64,000 bases of DNA from Halodesulfovibrio marinisediminis DSM 17456 (GTDB lineage: Bacteria > Desulfobacterota > Desulfovibrionia > Desulfovibrionales > Desulfovibrionaceae), in assembly GCF_900129975.1 (NCBI RefSeq), contig NZ_FSRG01000007.1:97908-161907 (forward strand), in the 5' to 3' direction. This document shows, one piece after another, positions 44,416-52,601 of the stretch. Numbering within the stretch: position 1 is the first letter of the stretch; each line of letters begins with the position of its first letter. Made by a program: the position numbers and the translations under genes. Under the pieces are notes generated by a model. The model searched no databases. It saw only the letters and a list, made by a program, of their open reading frames with translations, and had not been told where the DNA came from.

Positions 44416-45537
44416 ATGAAAAAATTTATGCGCGTTTTGGCCTTCGGGTTGGTTGCCTCAATGTTAATGTCATCTGCTGCATTTGCAGATACCATTAAAA
44501 TCGGATTGCAGGCACCGCTTACAGGCAAATATGCATCTGAAGGCCTAGATATGAAGAATCTTGTTGAGATTCTTGCTGCTAAAGTGAATGCCGATGGTGG
44601 TGTGAACGGTAAGCAGATTGAAATTATCGCTGAAGACGATGCATTTGATCCTAAGACAGCAGCTCTTGCCGCACAGCGTCTTGTTACTTCCGGCGTAGTA
44701 GCAGTTGTTGGTACCTATGGCTCTTCTATTACTGAAGCAGCACAGGACATTTACGATGAAGAAGATGTTATTCAGATCGCAACTGGTTCAACCATGGTGC
44801 GTTTGACTGAAAAAGGTCTTGCAAACTTCTTCCGTACCTGTCCTCGTGACGATTCTCAGGGCGCAGCCGCTGCACAGGTTTTGAAAGATCGCGGATTCAA
44901 GCGTATTGCTATTCTGCATGATAACTCTTCCTATGCAAAAGGTCTGGCTGATGAAACTCGTAAGCTGCTCGACGCAAAAAATGTTGTGTTCTTTGATGCA
45001 CTCAATCCGGGTGAACAGGACTACAATACTATCCTTACCAAAATTAAGGGTTTCAATCCTGACGTAATTTTCTTCACTGGTTACTTTAACGAAGCAGGCT
45101 TACTGCTCCGCCAGAAAAAAGAAATGAAGTGGGATGTTCCAATGATGGGTGGCGATGCTACCAACAACCTTGACCTAGTTAAGATTGCAGGTAACGACGC
45201 TGCTAAAGGTTTCTTTTTCGTGAGCCCTCCGGGCGTTAACGATCTTACTTCTCCGTTTGCAAAAGAAGTTCTGGATAAATACAAAGCTGAGTACTCCGCA
45301 CTGCCAGCTTCTATTTGGTCTGTGTTTGCGGGTGATGCTTTCCTCGCAATCGTGGAAGCTATCCGTCAGACAGACTCTACTGATCCTGAAGTTCTTTCCG
45401 ATTTCTTACGTAACAAAATGGAAGAGTACCCAGGCCTTACCGGTACAATCGCTTTTGATGAAAAAGGTGACCGTGCTGGCAAGTTCTACCGCGTTAGCGA
45501 AGTTAATGCTAACGGCGAATTCGTAATGTTACCGTAA
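44416..45537 (+). CDS. livK: Branched-chain amino acid ABC transporter substrate-binding protein
   Basis: A 373-residue periplasmic binding protein for leucine, isoleucine and valine (or related ligands). A signal peptide ends near residue 24 (SAAFA). Type I binding-protein features follow: IKIGLQAPLTGKYASEG, VVGTYGSSITEAAQDIY and the region around FMLRFTD-like IWSVFAGDAFLAIVEAIRQ. It is the first gene of a complete five-gene liv operon. A strong hairpin separates it from livH. Confidence 0.93.
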   Translation: MKKFMRVLAFGLVASMLMSSAAFADTIKIGLQAPLTGKYASEGLDMKNLVEILAAKVNADGGVNGKQIEIIAEDDAFDPKTAALAAQRLVTSGVVAVVGTYGSSITEAAQDIYDEEDVIQIATGSTMVRLTEKGLANFFRTCPRDDSQGAAAAQVLKDRGFKRIAILHDNSSYAKGLADETRKLLDAKNVVFFDALNPGEQDYNTILTKIKGFNPDVIFFTGYFNEAGLLLRQKKEMKWDVPMMGGDATNNLDLVKIAGNDAAKGFFFVSPPGVNDLTSPFAKEVLDKYKAEYSALPASIWSVFAGDAFLAIVEAIRQTDSTDPEVLSDFLRNKMEEYPGLTGTIAFDEKGDRAGKFYRVSEVNANGEFVMLP

Positions 45538-45553
45538 ATTCGGCTTCTCTTTT

Positions 45554-45588
45554 CCAGAGCGCAGCACGGCAAGGGTGCTGTGCTCTGG
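45554..45588 (+). promoter_or_regulatory. Intercistronic hairpin between livK and livH
   Basis: CCAGAGCGCAGCAC (45554-45567) pairs with GTGCTGTGCTCTGG (45575-45588), one mismatch, in a T-rich context. Such hairpins often cause partial termination or protect upstream mRNA, giving more of the binding protein than of the permeases. Confidence 0.65.
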
Positions 45589-45621
45589 ATTTTACCGTTT
45601 TTTTCTCAACGGGATTTCCAC

Positions 45622-46527
45622 ATGGAAGAATTTTTTCAGCAGCTAACAAATGGTTTGGCGGTCGGTGGCATTTATGCCCTCATCGCGCTTGGTTACACCA
45701 TGGTTTATGGTGTGTTAAAATTGATTAACTTTGCACACGGTGACCTCTTCACCATTGGTGCCTTTTTAGGACTTACGCTGCTCACTTCATTAGGTCTTAC
45801 AGATTCTATCGGGCCTGTTGCAGGGTTGCTAGTTCTGGCAGTGATGGTTGTTATTCTTGTTGGCGTAGTAGGGGTCCTGCTCGAACGAATCGCCTACCGT
45901 CCGCTTAGAACATCACCGCGTCTTTCTGCAGTGGTTAGCGCACTTGGTGCATCCATCTTTTTCCAGAACGCTGTTATGCTGATCTGGGGTGCTCGTCCGC
46001 TCGTATTCCCACACGGATTATTGCCAAGCATGACCGTGAATGTTTTGGGCGTTGAGCTTCCGCTTATCCGCATCATCATGTTTGCTATTTCTGTCTTGCT
46101 CATGTGTGGTCTGTACTACCTGACACATAAAACACGCATTGGTACTGCTATCCGCGCAGCTGCAATCGATCAGGGTGCAGCAAAGCTTATGGGTATTGAT
46201 GTTAACCGTGTTATCAGCCTCGTGTTTATGATAGGTCCTGCACTTGGCGGTGCAGCCGGTGTTATGGTTGGTCTCTACTATGGTCAGATCAACTTCACCA
46301 TGGGCTGGCTCTACGGTCTTAAAGCATTTACTGCTGCGATTCTTGGCGGCATCGGTAACATTCCGGGTGCTATGCTCGGCGGTTTGCTGCTTGGTGTTGT
46401 AGAATCTCTTGGAGCTGCATATATTTCCATCGCATGGAAAGATGCAATCTCCTTCCTTGTTCTCATTCTCATTTTGATCGTCCGTCCTACCGGATTATTG
46501 GGCGAAAGGGTGGCTGACAAGGTATGA
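45622..46527 (+). CDS. livH: Branched-chain amino acid ABC transporter permease LivH
   Basis: About 301 residues with eight or more hydrophobic segments. The N-terminus EEFFQQLTNGLAVGGIYALIALGYTMVYG and the LGGIGNIPGAMLGGLLLGVVESL stretch near the end are typical of LivH. ATG 45622 is chosen over an upstream frame because GGGA precedes it and family proteins begin here. It overlaps livM by ATGA. Confidence 0.95.
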   Translation: MEEFFQQLTNGLAVGGIYALIALGYTMVYGVLKLINFAHGDLFTIGAFLGLTLLTSLGLTDSIGPVAGLLVLAVMVVILVGVVGVLLERIAYRPLRTSPRLSAVVSALGASIFFQNAVMLIWGARPLVFPHGLLPSMTVNVLGVELPLIRIIMFAISVLLMCGLYYLTHKTRIGTAIRAAAIDQGAAKLMGIDVNRVISLVFMIGPALGGAAGVMVGLYYGQINFTMGWLYGLKAFTAAILGGIGNIPGAMLGGLLLGVVESLGAAYISIAWKDAISFLVLILILIVRPTGLLGERVADKV

Positions 46528-47492
46528 TCATTAAGAAACAAGACATACTGTGCCTCGCCGGAGCTGCAGTCTTTGCCTGCTCTCCGTTGGTATTGGATGC
46601 ATACTGGACTGACGTACTGAACAACATCGGCCTGTACGCGATTCTTGCGCTTAGCTTGAATGTTATTCTTGGTCAGTGTGGTTTGTTCCACATGGGACAC
46701 GCAGCATTTTTTGCAATTGGTGCTTACACCTCTGCAATTTTGAATACGATGCTCGATATTCCGCTGCTTTGGACAATGCCGCTTGCCGGCATTCTTGCCG
46801 GTATCTTTGGCCTGATTGTAGCACGTCCTATTATTCACCTTCGTGGCGACTATCTGTTGATCGTTACAATCGGTATTGTTGAAATTGTCCGCATTGCACT
46901 TATCAACGATGTTGGAGGATTAACTGGTGGTGCTAACGGCATCTTCGGTATTGATCGTCCAATTCTGTTCGGTTTTAAAATTAAACGCCCTCACCAGTTC
47001 TTCTATTTGATCTGGGGCTTCTGTGCTGTGACTATTTTCCTCTTCCACAGACTGGAAAATTCACGCTTCGGCAGGGCGCTTAACTATATTAAAGATGATG
47101 ATGTGGCAGCAGATGGCTCTGGTATTGATATCTCCCGTTATAAGTTGATTGCATTTGTTATCGGTGCATTCTGGGCTGGCATGGTTGGAACCATCTTTGC
47201 TGGAAAAATGAAGATTATTTCTCCGGAATCCTTCTCATTCTGGGAGTCTGTACTGTTGTTCACCATTGTTATTCTCGGTGGTATGGGATCAATTCGCGGG
47301 GTTCTTCTCGGTTCATTCCTGATTATTGGTTTGCCGGAACTGTTCCGTGATTTCGCATCCGCCCGAATGCTTATTTTTGGTGCCGCTATGATCGCGATGA
47401 TGATCTTCCGTACTCAGGGGCTGTTGCCTCCGTTACCGCGAAGATATGATGTTTCCCGCTTTTTCAGCAAAGCTGAAGGAGAGCAGTCATGA
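46524..47492 (+). CDS. livM: Branched-chain amino acid ABC transporter permease LivM
   Basis: A 322-residue inner-membrane permease. Characteristic stretches are [31 protein letters not shown] and the region [25 protein letters not shown]. It pairs with LivH to form the membrane channel. It overlaps both neighbours by four bases (ATGA), so it is translationally coupled. Confidence 0.95.
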   Translation: MIIKKQDILCLAGAAVFACSPLVLDAYWTDVLNNIGLYAILALSLNVILGQCGLFHMGHAAFFAIGAYTSAILNTMLDIPLLWTMPLAGILAGIFGLIVARPIIHLRGDYLLIVTIGIVEIVRIALINDVGGLTGGANGIFGIDRPILFGFKIKRPHQFFYLIWGFCAVTIFLFHRLENSRFGRALNYIKDDDVAADGSGIDISRYKLIAFVIGAFWAGMVGTIFAGKMKIISPESFSFWESVLLFTIVILGGMGSIRGVLLGSFLIIGLPELFRDFASARMLIFGAAMIAMMIFRTQGLLPPLPRRYDVSRFFSKAEGEQS

Positions 47493-48259
47493 GTTTAGTA
47501 GAGCTTAAAAACCTTACCAAAACCTTTGGTGGGTTGCTTGCAGTTAATGACGTTTCCTTCAATGTTGAAGAAGGTTCTATCGTAGGTCTTATTGGCCCTA
47601 ACGGTGCTGGCAAAACTACTGTGTTTAACCTTATTACTGGTAACTACATTCCAGATACCGGTGAGGCGGTTTTCAACGGTAAAAACGTGGTCGGCATGCC
47701 GACCCATCGTATTGTGAATCTTGGTATTGCACGTACATTCCAGACTATTCGTCTTTTTAAGAGCCTGAATGCGTTGGAAAATGTACTTTCAGGTTGTCAC
47801 TGCCGCATGAAGTCCGGCATTTTTGCATCCATGTTCCGGACTCGTTCGCAGCGTGCTGAAGAAAAGCATGTGCTTGAGAAGGCAATGGCTGAGCTTGAGT
47901 TTGTTGGTCTTAAGGATCAGTGGGATGTTCAGGCAGACAGCCTCTCATACGGTAAGCAGCGCTTGCTTGAAATTGCCCGTGCGCTTGCAACTGAGCCTAA
48001 GTTCATTATCCTCGATGAACCAGCTGGTGGTATGAACGATCAGGAGACACAGGAACTTATCGACATCATCAGGGCAATTCGTGACCGTGGCATTACTGTG
48101 CTGCTTATTGAGCATGACATGAGCCTTGTGATGAAAATTTGTGAGCACCTTGTTGTGCTTGAATACGGTGCTGTTATTGCCGAAGGCGATCCGGAAACTA
48201 TTAAAAATGATCCCCGGGTTATCGAAGCGTACCTCGGTGCTGACGATGATCTGCTGTAA
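47489..48259 (+). CDS. livG: Branched-chain amino acid ABC transporter ATPase LivG
   Basis: A 256-residue ATPase. Walker A is [12 protein letters not shown], the signature is [17 protein letters not shown], and Walker B is [12 protein letters not shown], with the switch HDMSLVM. The long insertion and ADDDLL ending are typical of LivG. GGAG precedes the ATG. Confidence 0.95.
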   Translation: MSLVELKNLTKTFGGLLAVNDVSFNVEEGSIVGLIGPNGAGKTTVFNLITGNYIPDTGEAVFNGKNVVGMPTHRIVNLGIARTFQTIRLFKSLNALENVLSGCHCRMKSGIFASMFRTRSQRAEEKHVLEKAMAELEFVGLKDQWDVQADSLSYGKQRLLEIARALATEPKFIILDEPAGGMNDQETQELIDIIRAIRDRGITVLLIEHDMSLVMKICEHLVVLEYGAVIAEGDPETIKNDPRVIEAYLGADDDLL

Positions 48260-48273
48260 GGGAGACCTGCCAT

Positions 48274-48990
48274 ATGCTACTAGAACTTCGTGATCTGCAC
48301 GTAAAATACGGCAACGTAGAAGCACTGCACGGCATCAACCTCACAGTAAAAGAAGGTGAGATTGTTACCATTCTTGGTGCAAACGGGGCAGGTAAATCTA
48401 CCACGCTGAATTCTATCTGTGGGCTTGTAAAAGCGACAAAAGGTGAGATTCTCCTCGACGGTGAACCTATTCATTCTGTTCCTGCGCATAATATTGTTAA
48501 GATGGGTATCTCCCAGTCTCCGGAAGGACGTCGTGTATTTTCTACACTAACAGTTGAAGAAAACATGGACTTGGGTGCTTTTACATTGAAGGACAAGAGT
48601 GCAATCGAGCGTAACCGAGAGTGGATTTACGATTTGTTTCCTCGTCTCCTTGAGCGTCGTACTCAGCTGGCTGGTACACTTTCTGGCGGCGAACAGCAGA
48701 TGCTTGCGATCGGTCGTGCGCTTATGTCCAACCCGCGTTTACTGCTTTTGGATGAACCATCTCTCGGCCTTGCCCCGATTCTGGTAAAATCTATTTTCGA
48801 AACTATCCGCAAGATTAACAAGCATGGCCTCACCGTGATTCTGGTAGAACAGAACGCACGAGCAGCGCTTAAACTTGCAGATCGTGGCTACGTTATGGAA
48901 GTAGGCAATATTGTTCTTGCAGACAAAGCTGATGCTTTGCTTTCCAATCCTGAGATTCAGTCCGCCTACCTTGGTGGTAAAGGGATGTAG
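48274..48990 (+). CDS. livF: Branched-chain amino acid ABC transporter ATPase LivF
   Basis: A 238-residue ATPase partner of LivG. Walker A GANGAGKSTTLNSICGL, signature TLSGGEQQMLAIGRALM, Walker B LLLLDEPSLGLAP, and the VEQNARAAL switch are all intact. It ends the operon; a terminator lies about 100 bases downstream. Confidence 0.95.
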   Translation: MLLELRDLHVKYGNVEALHGINLTVKEGEIVTILGANGAGKSTTLNSICGLVKATKGEILLDGEPIHSVPAHNIVKMGISQSPEGRRVFSTLTVEENMDLGAFTLKDKSAIERNREWIYDLFPRLLERRTQLAGTLSGGEQQMLAIGRALMSNPRLLLLDEPSLGLAPILVKSIFETIRKINKHGLTVILVEQNARAALKLADRGYVMEVGNIVLADKADALLSNPEIQSAYLGGKGM

Positions 48991-49089
48991 GGCATTGTCC
49001 TTTCAGGATTCTCTAACAGCTTGTATTAGCGAGATTCGTAGGTGTTAGCGTAGCCTTGCGGTATACGTATCACCGTCTTTCGTAGAAAT

Positions 49090-49131
49090 AAAAAAGGCTG
49101 TCCTGGTAATAACCGGGGCAGCCTTTTTTTG
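49090..49131 (+). terminator. Intrinsic terminator after the liv operon
   Basis: AAAAAAGGCTG (49090-49100) pairs with CAGCCTTTTTTT (49119-49130), with further pairing inside (CCTGGT/ACCGGGG). Confidence 0.88.
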
Positions 49132-49247
49132 TTTCTTTATGTGCTTATGTCTGAGTCGCGTAAGCGACATAGGCAACGGGTATTTTTTACGCAATAAAGT
49201 TTATTATGCAGGAAGAGTCCCGATGGTAAACCTAACATCACAGGGTA

Positions 49248-49472
49248 CTAGAGGTTGTTACCGTAGTGAGGTGGTGGTCCGTCATCGACACCGCCATCAT
49301 CGAGGACAGGGCTTAGTTGGCGGACACGTACGATAAGCGCTTCCATTTTCTTTTCCATTTCATCAAGTTGGAATTGTTGGTTTGTCAGCGCTTCGTTGAG
49401 TTCAGAAATGATTTTGTCTTGAAAGTATACTTGTTCTTCTAACTGAGCGATACGTTCTTTAGTTTCTTTCAT
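49248..49472 (-). CDS. SlyX-like coiled-coil protein
   Basis: A 74-residue protein of the SlyX family. The coiled coil ERIAQLEEQVYFQDKIISELNEALTNQQFQLDEME and the ending PPHYGNN are typical. SlyX has no settled function. Its ATG overlaps the stop of the EVE gene by four bases, so the two are cotranslated. Confidence 0.85.
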   Translation of the reverse strand: MKETKERIAQLEEQVYFQDKIISELNEALTNQQFQLDEMEKKMEALIVRVRQLSPVLDDGGVDDGPPPHYGNNL

Positions 49473-49939
49473 GCCTGCTCCTTTGCAAGGTTGCAGATGA
49501 TATCGAATTCTTTTTTATTCACTGGCATTACAGAAAGACGTGAGCCTTTGCGTAACAGTTCCATGTTTTCCAGACCTGGAGTCTGGCGTAACTCTTTCAG
49601 CGAAAGGGCTCTTGGAAATTTTTTGACTAGCTTTACATCTACCATAAACCAACGCGGGTTGGCTTCGGTTGATTTTGGATCGAAGTGATCATCTTCCGGA
49701 TTCCACGCAGTATGGTCTGGGTAGCTTTCCCGCACTACTTCACACACGCCAACAACAGATGGCTTGGTAACGCTGTGGTAAAACAGTACTTTGTCACCGC
49801 GCTTCATGTCATCACGCATGAAGTTGCGTGCCTGATAGTTTCGTACACCATCCCATGAGGTTGTCTGATTTGGTTCATTTTCCAGAGTATCAATGGAGTA
49901 GCAGCCAGGCTCTGATTTTACGAGCCAGTAGTTAGCCAT
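49469..49939 (-). CDS. EVE-domain protein
   Basis: About 156 residues of the EVE fold, related to PUA and YTH domains that read modified bases. The start MANYWLVKSEPGCYSIDTL, the stretch WDGVRNYQARNFMRDDMKRGDKVLFYHS, and WFMVDVKLVKKFPRALSL are highly conserved. I start at ATG 49937-49939 behind GGAGC; a longer frame to 49987 is unlikely. It probably binds modified DNA or RNA. Confidence 0.9.
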   Translation of the reverse strand: MANYWLVKSEPGCYSIDTLENEPNQTTSWDGVRNYQARNFMRDDMKRGDKVLFYHSVTKPSVVGVCEVVRESYPDHTAWNPEDDHFDPKSTEANPRWFMVDVKLVKKFPRALSLKELRQTPGLENMELLRKGSRLSVMPVNKKEFDIICNLAKEQA

Positions 49940-49987
49940 AGTAAGCTCCGTTTCTATTATGAAGGCTGATAACAGCAGAGAGACCAA

Positions 49988-50323
49988 TCTGTTTCTATTT
50001 CATTAGATTATCGCAGTATTTTTTTGAATACAAGCTGAAGCGTGTTCTGAAAGAAGTTCTGATAGTGAGGAGAGGGTAGCACAGTTTGGACAATGCAGTA
50101 ACAAAATTCTTTTGCGGAGAACTAAGGTTAAAGGTTCCTGCATGCCGTTTAGAAGTGCTGTTATATTCGATGAGGGATCTTAGAGCATGGTGAGGCAGTG
50201 AGGATGGCGGAGGATATTTTAATGTTACATTTCATGGCAGATGTGAATTGGCTTTCATGAATGAATGAAGTTTGCTAGGGTAACTTGCAATAATAACAAC
50301 AAAAATCGTCATCGGAGGGATAT
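49988..50323. other. Intergenic region between EVE and DUF3124 genes
   Basis: About 336 bases between divergent genes (plus the unused 5' extension of the EVE frame). I see no gene, repeat or clear terminator. It presumably holds both promoters. Confidence 0.45.
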
Positions 50324-50794
50324 ATGGTAACTCGTCGTGTGACATTACTGTTAGGAGTAATGCTTCTTGTTGTAATAACTTGTTCTCCATCGCTGGGCTT
50401 AGCTAGAACAAAGCAGAACAGACAGGTTTTGTATGTACCTGCGTATGCTTACATTTATCACGGAAATAAAGAAGCAAAGCTGAATCTCACAACAACATTG
50501 AGTGTGCGTAATACAAGTCGAAAAGATAGTATTCGTATCTTGAGTGTTGATTATCACAACACTGACGGGGAATTGTTACGTAGTTATCTGGATGAGCCAA
50601 TTGTGATGAAGCCTCTTCAATCCATACGGTATATTGTAAAGCTTGATGATGCTTCCGGCGGTTCCGGTGCAAACTTTATTCTTAAATGGGAAGCAGACAA
50701 GGCTGTAGATGTACCAATTGTTGAAAGTATTATGGTTGGTACGGGCTCGTCATATGGGTTTGCTTTCCTGACGCAGGCTGTCCCTATCGAATAA
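50324..50794 (+). CDS. DUF3124 secreted protein
   Basis: A 156-residue protein. A signal peptide runs to about residue 27 (PSLGLA). The rest matches the DUF3124 pattern: VYVPAYAYIYHG-like start, LTTTLSVRNTSRKDSIRILSVDYHNTDGELLRSYLD, and GGSGANFILKWEA. It is a single compact beta-rich domain of unknown function. Strong GGAGGG site before the ATG. It converges with the DAC gene with no gap between stops (50794/50795). Confidence 0.82.
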   Translation: MVTRRVTLLLGVMLLVVITCSPSLGLARTKQNRQVLYVPAYAYIYHGNKEAKLNLTTTLSVRNTSRKDSIRILSVDYHNTDGELLRSYLDEPIVMKPLQSIRYIVKLDDASGGSGANFILKWEADKAVDVPIVESIMVGTGSSYGFAFLTQAVPIE

Positions 50795-52207
50795 CTATTC
50801 TTCAATCCAGTCTGTAAGTAGCGGCGGAGAAGATACGTAACTAATAGGTTTCCAACGGCATTGAGCGGTAAGTTCAATGCCGTGTTGTATTACGGAGACT
50901 GGTCTGTCTGCAGAGACGACAATTGTGATGATGTTTTTATGCATGGCTGTAAAGCGTACTGCAGAGTTAAAGCGCGCACCACGTGCTCTGTTTTCTCCCG
51001 GTACTGTTCGTCCATCCAGAAGGCAGGCAAAGCCGAGAAGAGTTGAAGATTTACTAATATGCAAGGCTCCATCAACCTTTGCGAGTGAGCATGCAATATC
51101 GATATTTTCAGGCATGCTTAAATCCAGCGGGGTTTGTAGTGTCTGTCCCGCGATATTTCGTGGAATGGTGTTCAGGTCCAGCACAATGGTGCAACCATGC
51201 TTGCGTTCTCGTGCTTGTATAACGATTTTTGTTGTGTGTTGAAAAATGCTGTGTTGCTGCTTCGGCGTTAATGTAGATTCGAGCAGTGCTTCTTCAAGTT
51301 GTACAAGGTTGGGCTTGCGGTTGGTGGCGAGGAAGTTGCCTGATGCAAAGCTGCAAATAAGTTCATCATCTAACTTAACCATTCCGTGGTTACCTTCGAA
51401 GGTTGCCAGTATAGACCCAGGCGGAAGTTCGCCCGATGCAATTCCGGCAAGGGTGGCGCCGTCTGAGACGAGGAAACGATTTGTATTTTCAACAGCCTGA
51501 AGCGTTTTGCGACAGTGACGAAGGTTTACAAGCAGGGGTTGCTCCATACGTGGGAACGATGCCTGAAAATGGACATGCTGCAAGAGACGTGGCTCTACAA
51601 ATGCAATTTTTCCCCGCGGCCATGCACCCTCTTCTCGAGTATTGGAAATTCCTAAAATAGCATTAAGAGTTGGATAGATACGTAAATATGTATCCATTCC
51701 TAATGCTTCACTTCGTTTATCTATAATGTAGTCACGGATGGCATGCTGAGCATATCCTTGAAGAACGTAGCTGGAGGTATCGTTTCTTAGAGATTCTTGG
51801 CTAAAGTCTGCGCAAAGTTGTGTTGCTGCATATTCTAACCATCTCAGTGTCGGTCCTTTGGAGCAAAGGTCCGGATGTTGCTCCGTGAACCACATTTGGA
51901 ATGGAAGCGCTTTGCAGGATCCGCCGTACGCTAAAAGACCTGTGAGCTGCGGGTCGTTACATGGAATAAATTCCTGTATCAGGTTAGAGGATACTTCATC
52001 CTGAAAGGTTCCGAAAAGATCTTTGAGGCGTGGTTGGTGACCATCAAGGAGGTTTTGGGGGTCAATAATATAGAACGGACCGTCTGCTTCGAGGCATACA
52101 ATTAATGCTACACGACTGGGTCCTGCGAAGTGGGAAAGTCCATCGCTTAACCCATCAAGGATGTTATAAATGCTCCTTCTCCAGTCGGATGTATCAATCG
52201 TGGTCAC
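50795..52207 (-). CDS. Diadenylate-cyclase-domain (DAC) protein
   Basis: A 470-residue soluble protein. Its C-terminal part has the layout of a DisA_N/DAC domain, which makes c-di-AMP from ATP. KVDGALHIS holds the DGA motif at about 379-381 and RARGARFNSAVRF is at about 408-419, followed by IITIVVSADRPVSVIQHG. The usual RHR is replaced by RFN, so activity is uncertain. The N-terminal 370 residues may be a sensor and include DGATLAGIASGELPPGSIL, itself DAC-like. It starts at GTG 52207 behind GGAGAAT. It is divergent from the FliM/FliG-like gene. Confidence 0.65.
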   Translation of the reverse strand: MTTIDTSDWRRSIYNILDGLSDGLSHFAGPSRVALIVCLEADGPFYIIDPQNLLDGHQPRLKDLFGTFQDEVSSNLIQEFIPCNDPQLTGLLAYGGSCKALPFQMWFTEQHPDLCSKGPTLRWLEYAATQLCADFSQESLRNDTSSYVLQGYAQHAIRDYIIDKRSEALGMDTYLRIYPTLNAILGISNTREEGAWPRGKIAFVEPRLLQHVHFQASFPRMEQPLLVNLRHCRKTLQAVENTNRFLVSDGATLAGIASGELPPGSILATFEGNHGMVKLDDELICSFASGNFLATNRKPNLVQLEEALLESTLTPKQQHSIFQHTTKIVIQARERKHGCTIVLDLNTIPRNIAGQTLQTPLDLSMPENIDIACSLAKVDGALHISKSSTLLGFACLLDGRTVPGENRARGARFNSAVRFTAMHKNIITIVVSADRPVSVIQHGIELTAQCRWKPISYVSSPPLLTDWIEE

Positions 52208-52601
52208 CGTGTATTCTCCTCACAACAGTCTATGACGTTAGCTCCAACGTCACATCGGAATAAAAATCTTAGGTATTATCTTTATACGTCAATATTCAAC
52301 TTTGCCGTATGGAGAGTGGCACTATTATAACTTGACGTATATGTGGTCGTTTAAGATAAAGAAATAAACGAGCATGATTATATTAAGTATAATAAGTAGC
52401 AAGGTATCTGCATGTTGGAAAAGGGGCAAGAGCTAGTATGCATTTTTGAAGTGAATCTCCTGCAGATACGAGTATATATAATCGTTAGGGTAGTGCAAAA
52501 AATCCTAACTATAGTATAGATATACTTGGGCGTAGTAGTTGTATTCGTATATATCGAAGACTGCTAGTTGTTCCTCGAACAGTATATTCAGGATATAAAG
52601 A
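52208..52601. other. Divergent intergenic region between the DAC gene and the FliM/FliG-like gene
   Basis: About 394 bases, AT-rich, with no gene. It holds a 10-bp perfect inverted repeat (52283-52292 with 52332-52341) and a promoter candidate on the plus strand. Little else can be resolved. Confidence 0.5.
52283..52341. repeat. Spaced 10-bp inverted repeat
   Basis: TATACGTCAA (52283-52292) and its exact complement TTGACGTATA (52332-52341) are 39 bases apart. The second arm includes TTGACG, which with GATAAA (52355-52360) forms a candidate promoter. The arms could be paired operators. Confidence 0.45.
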
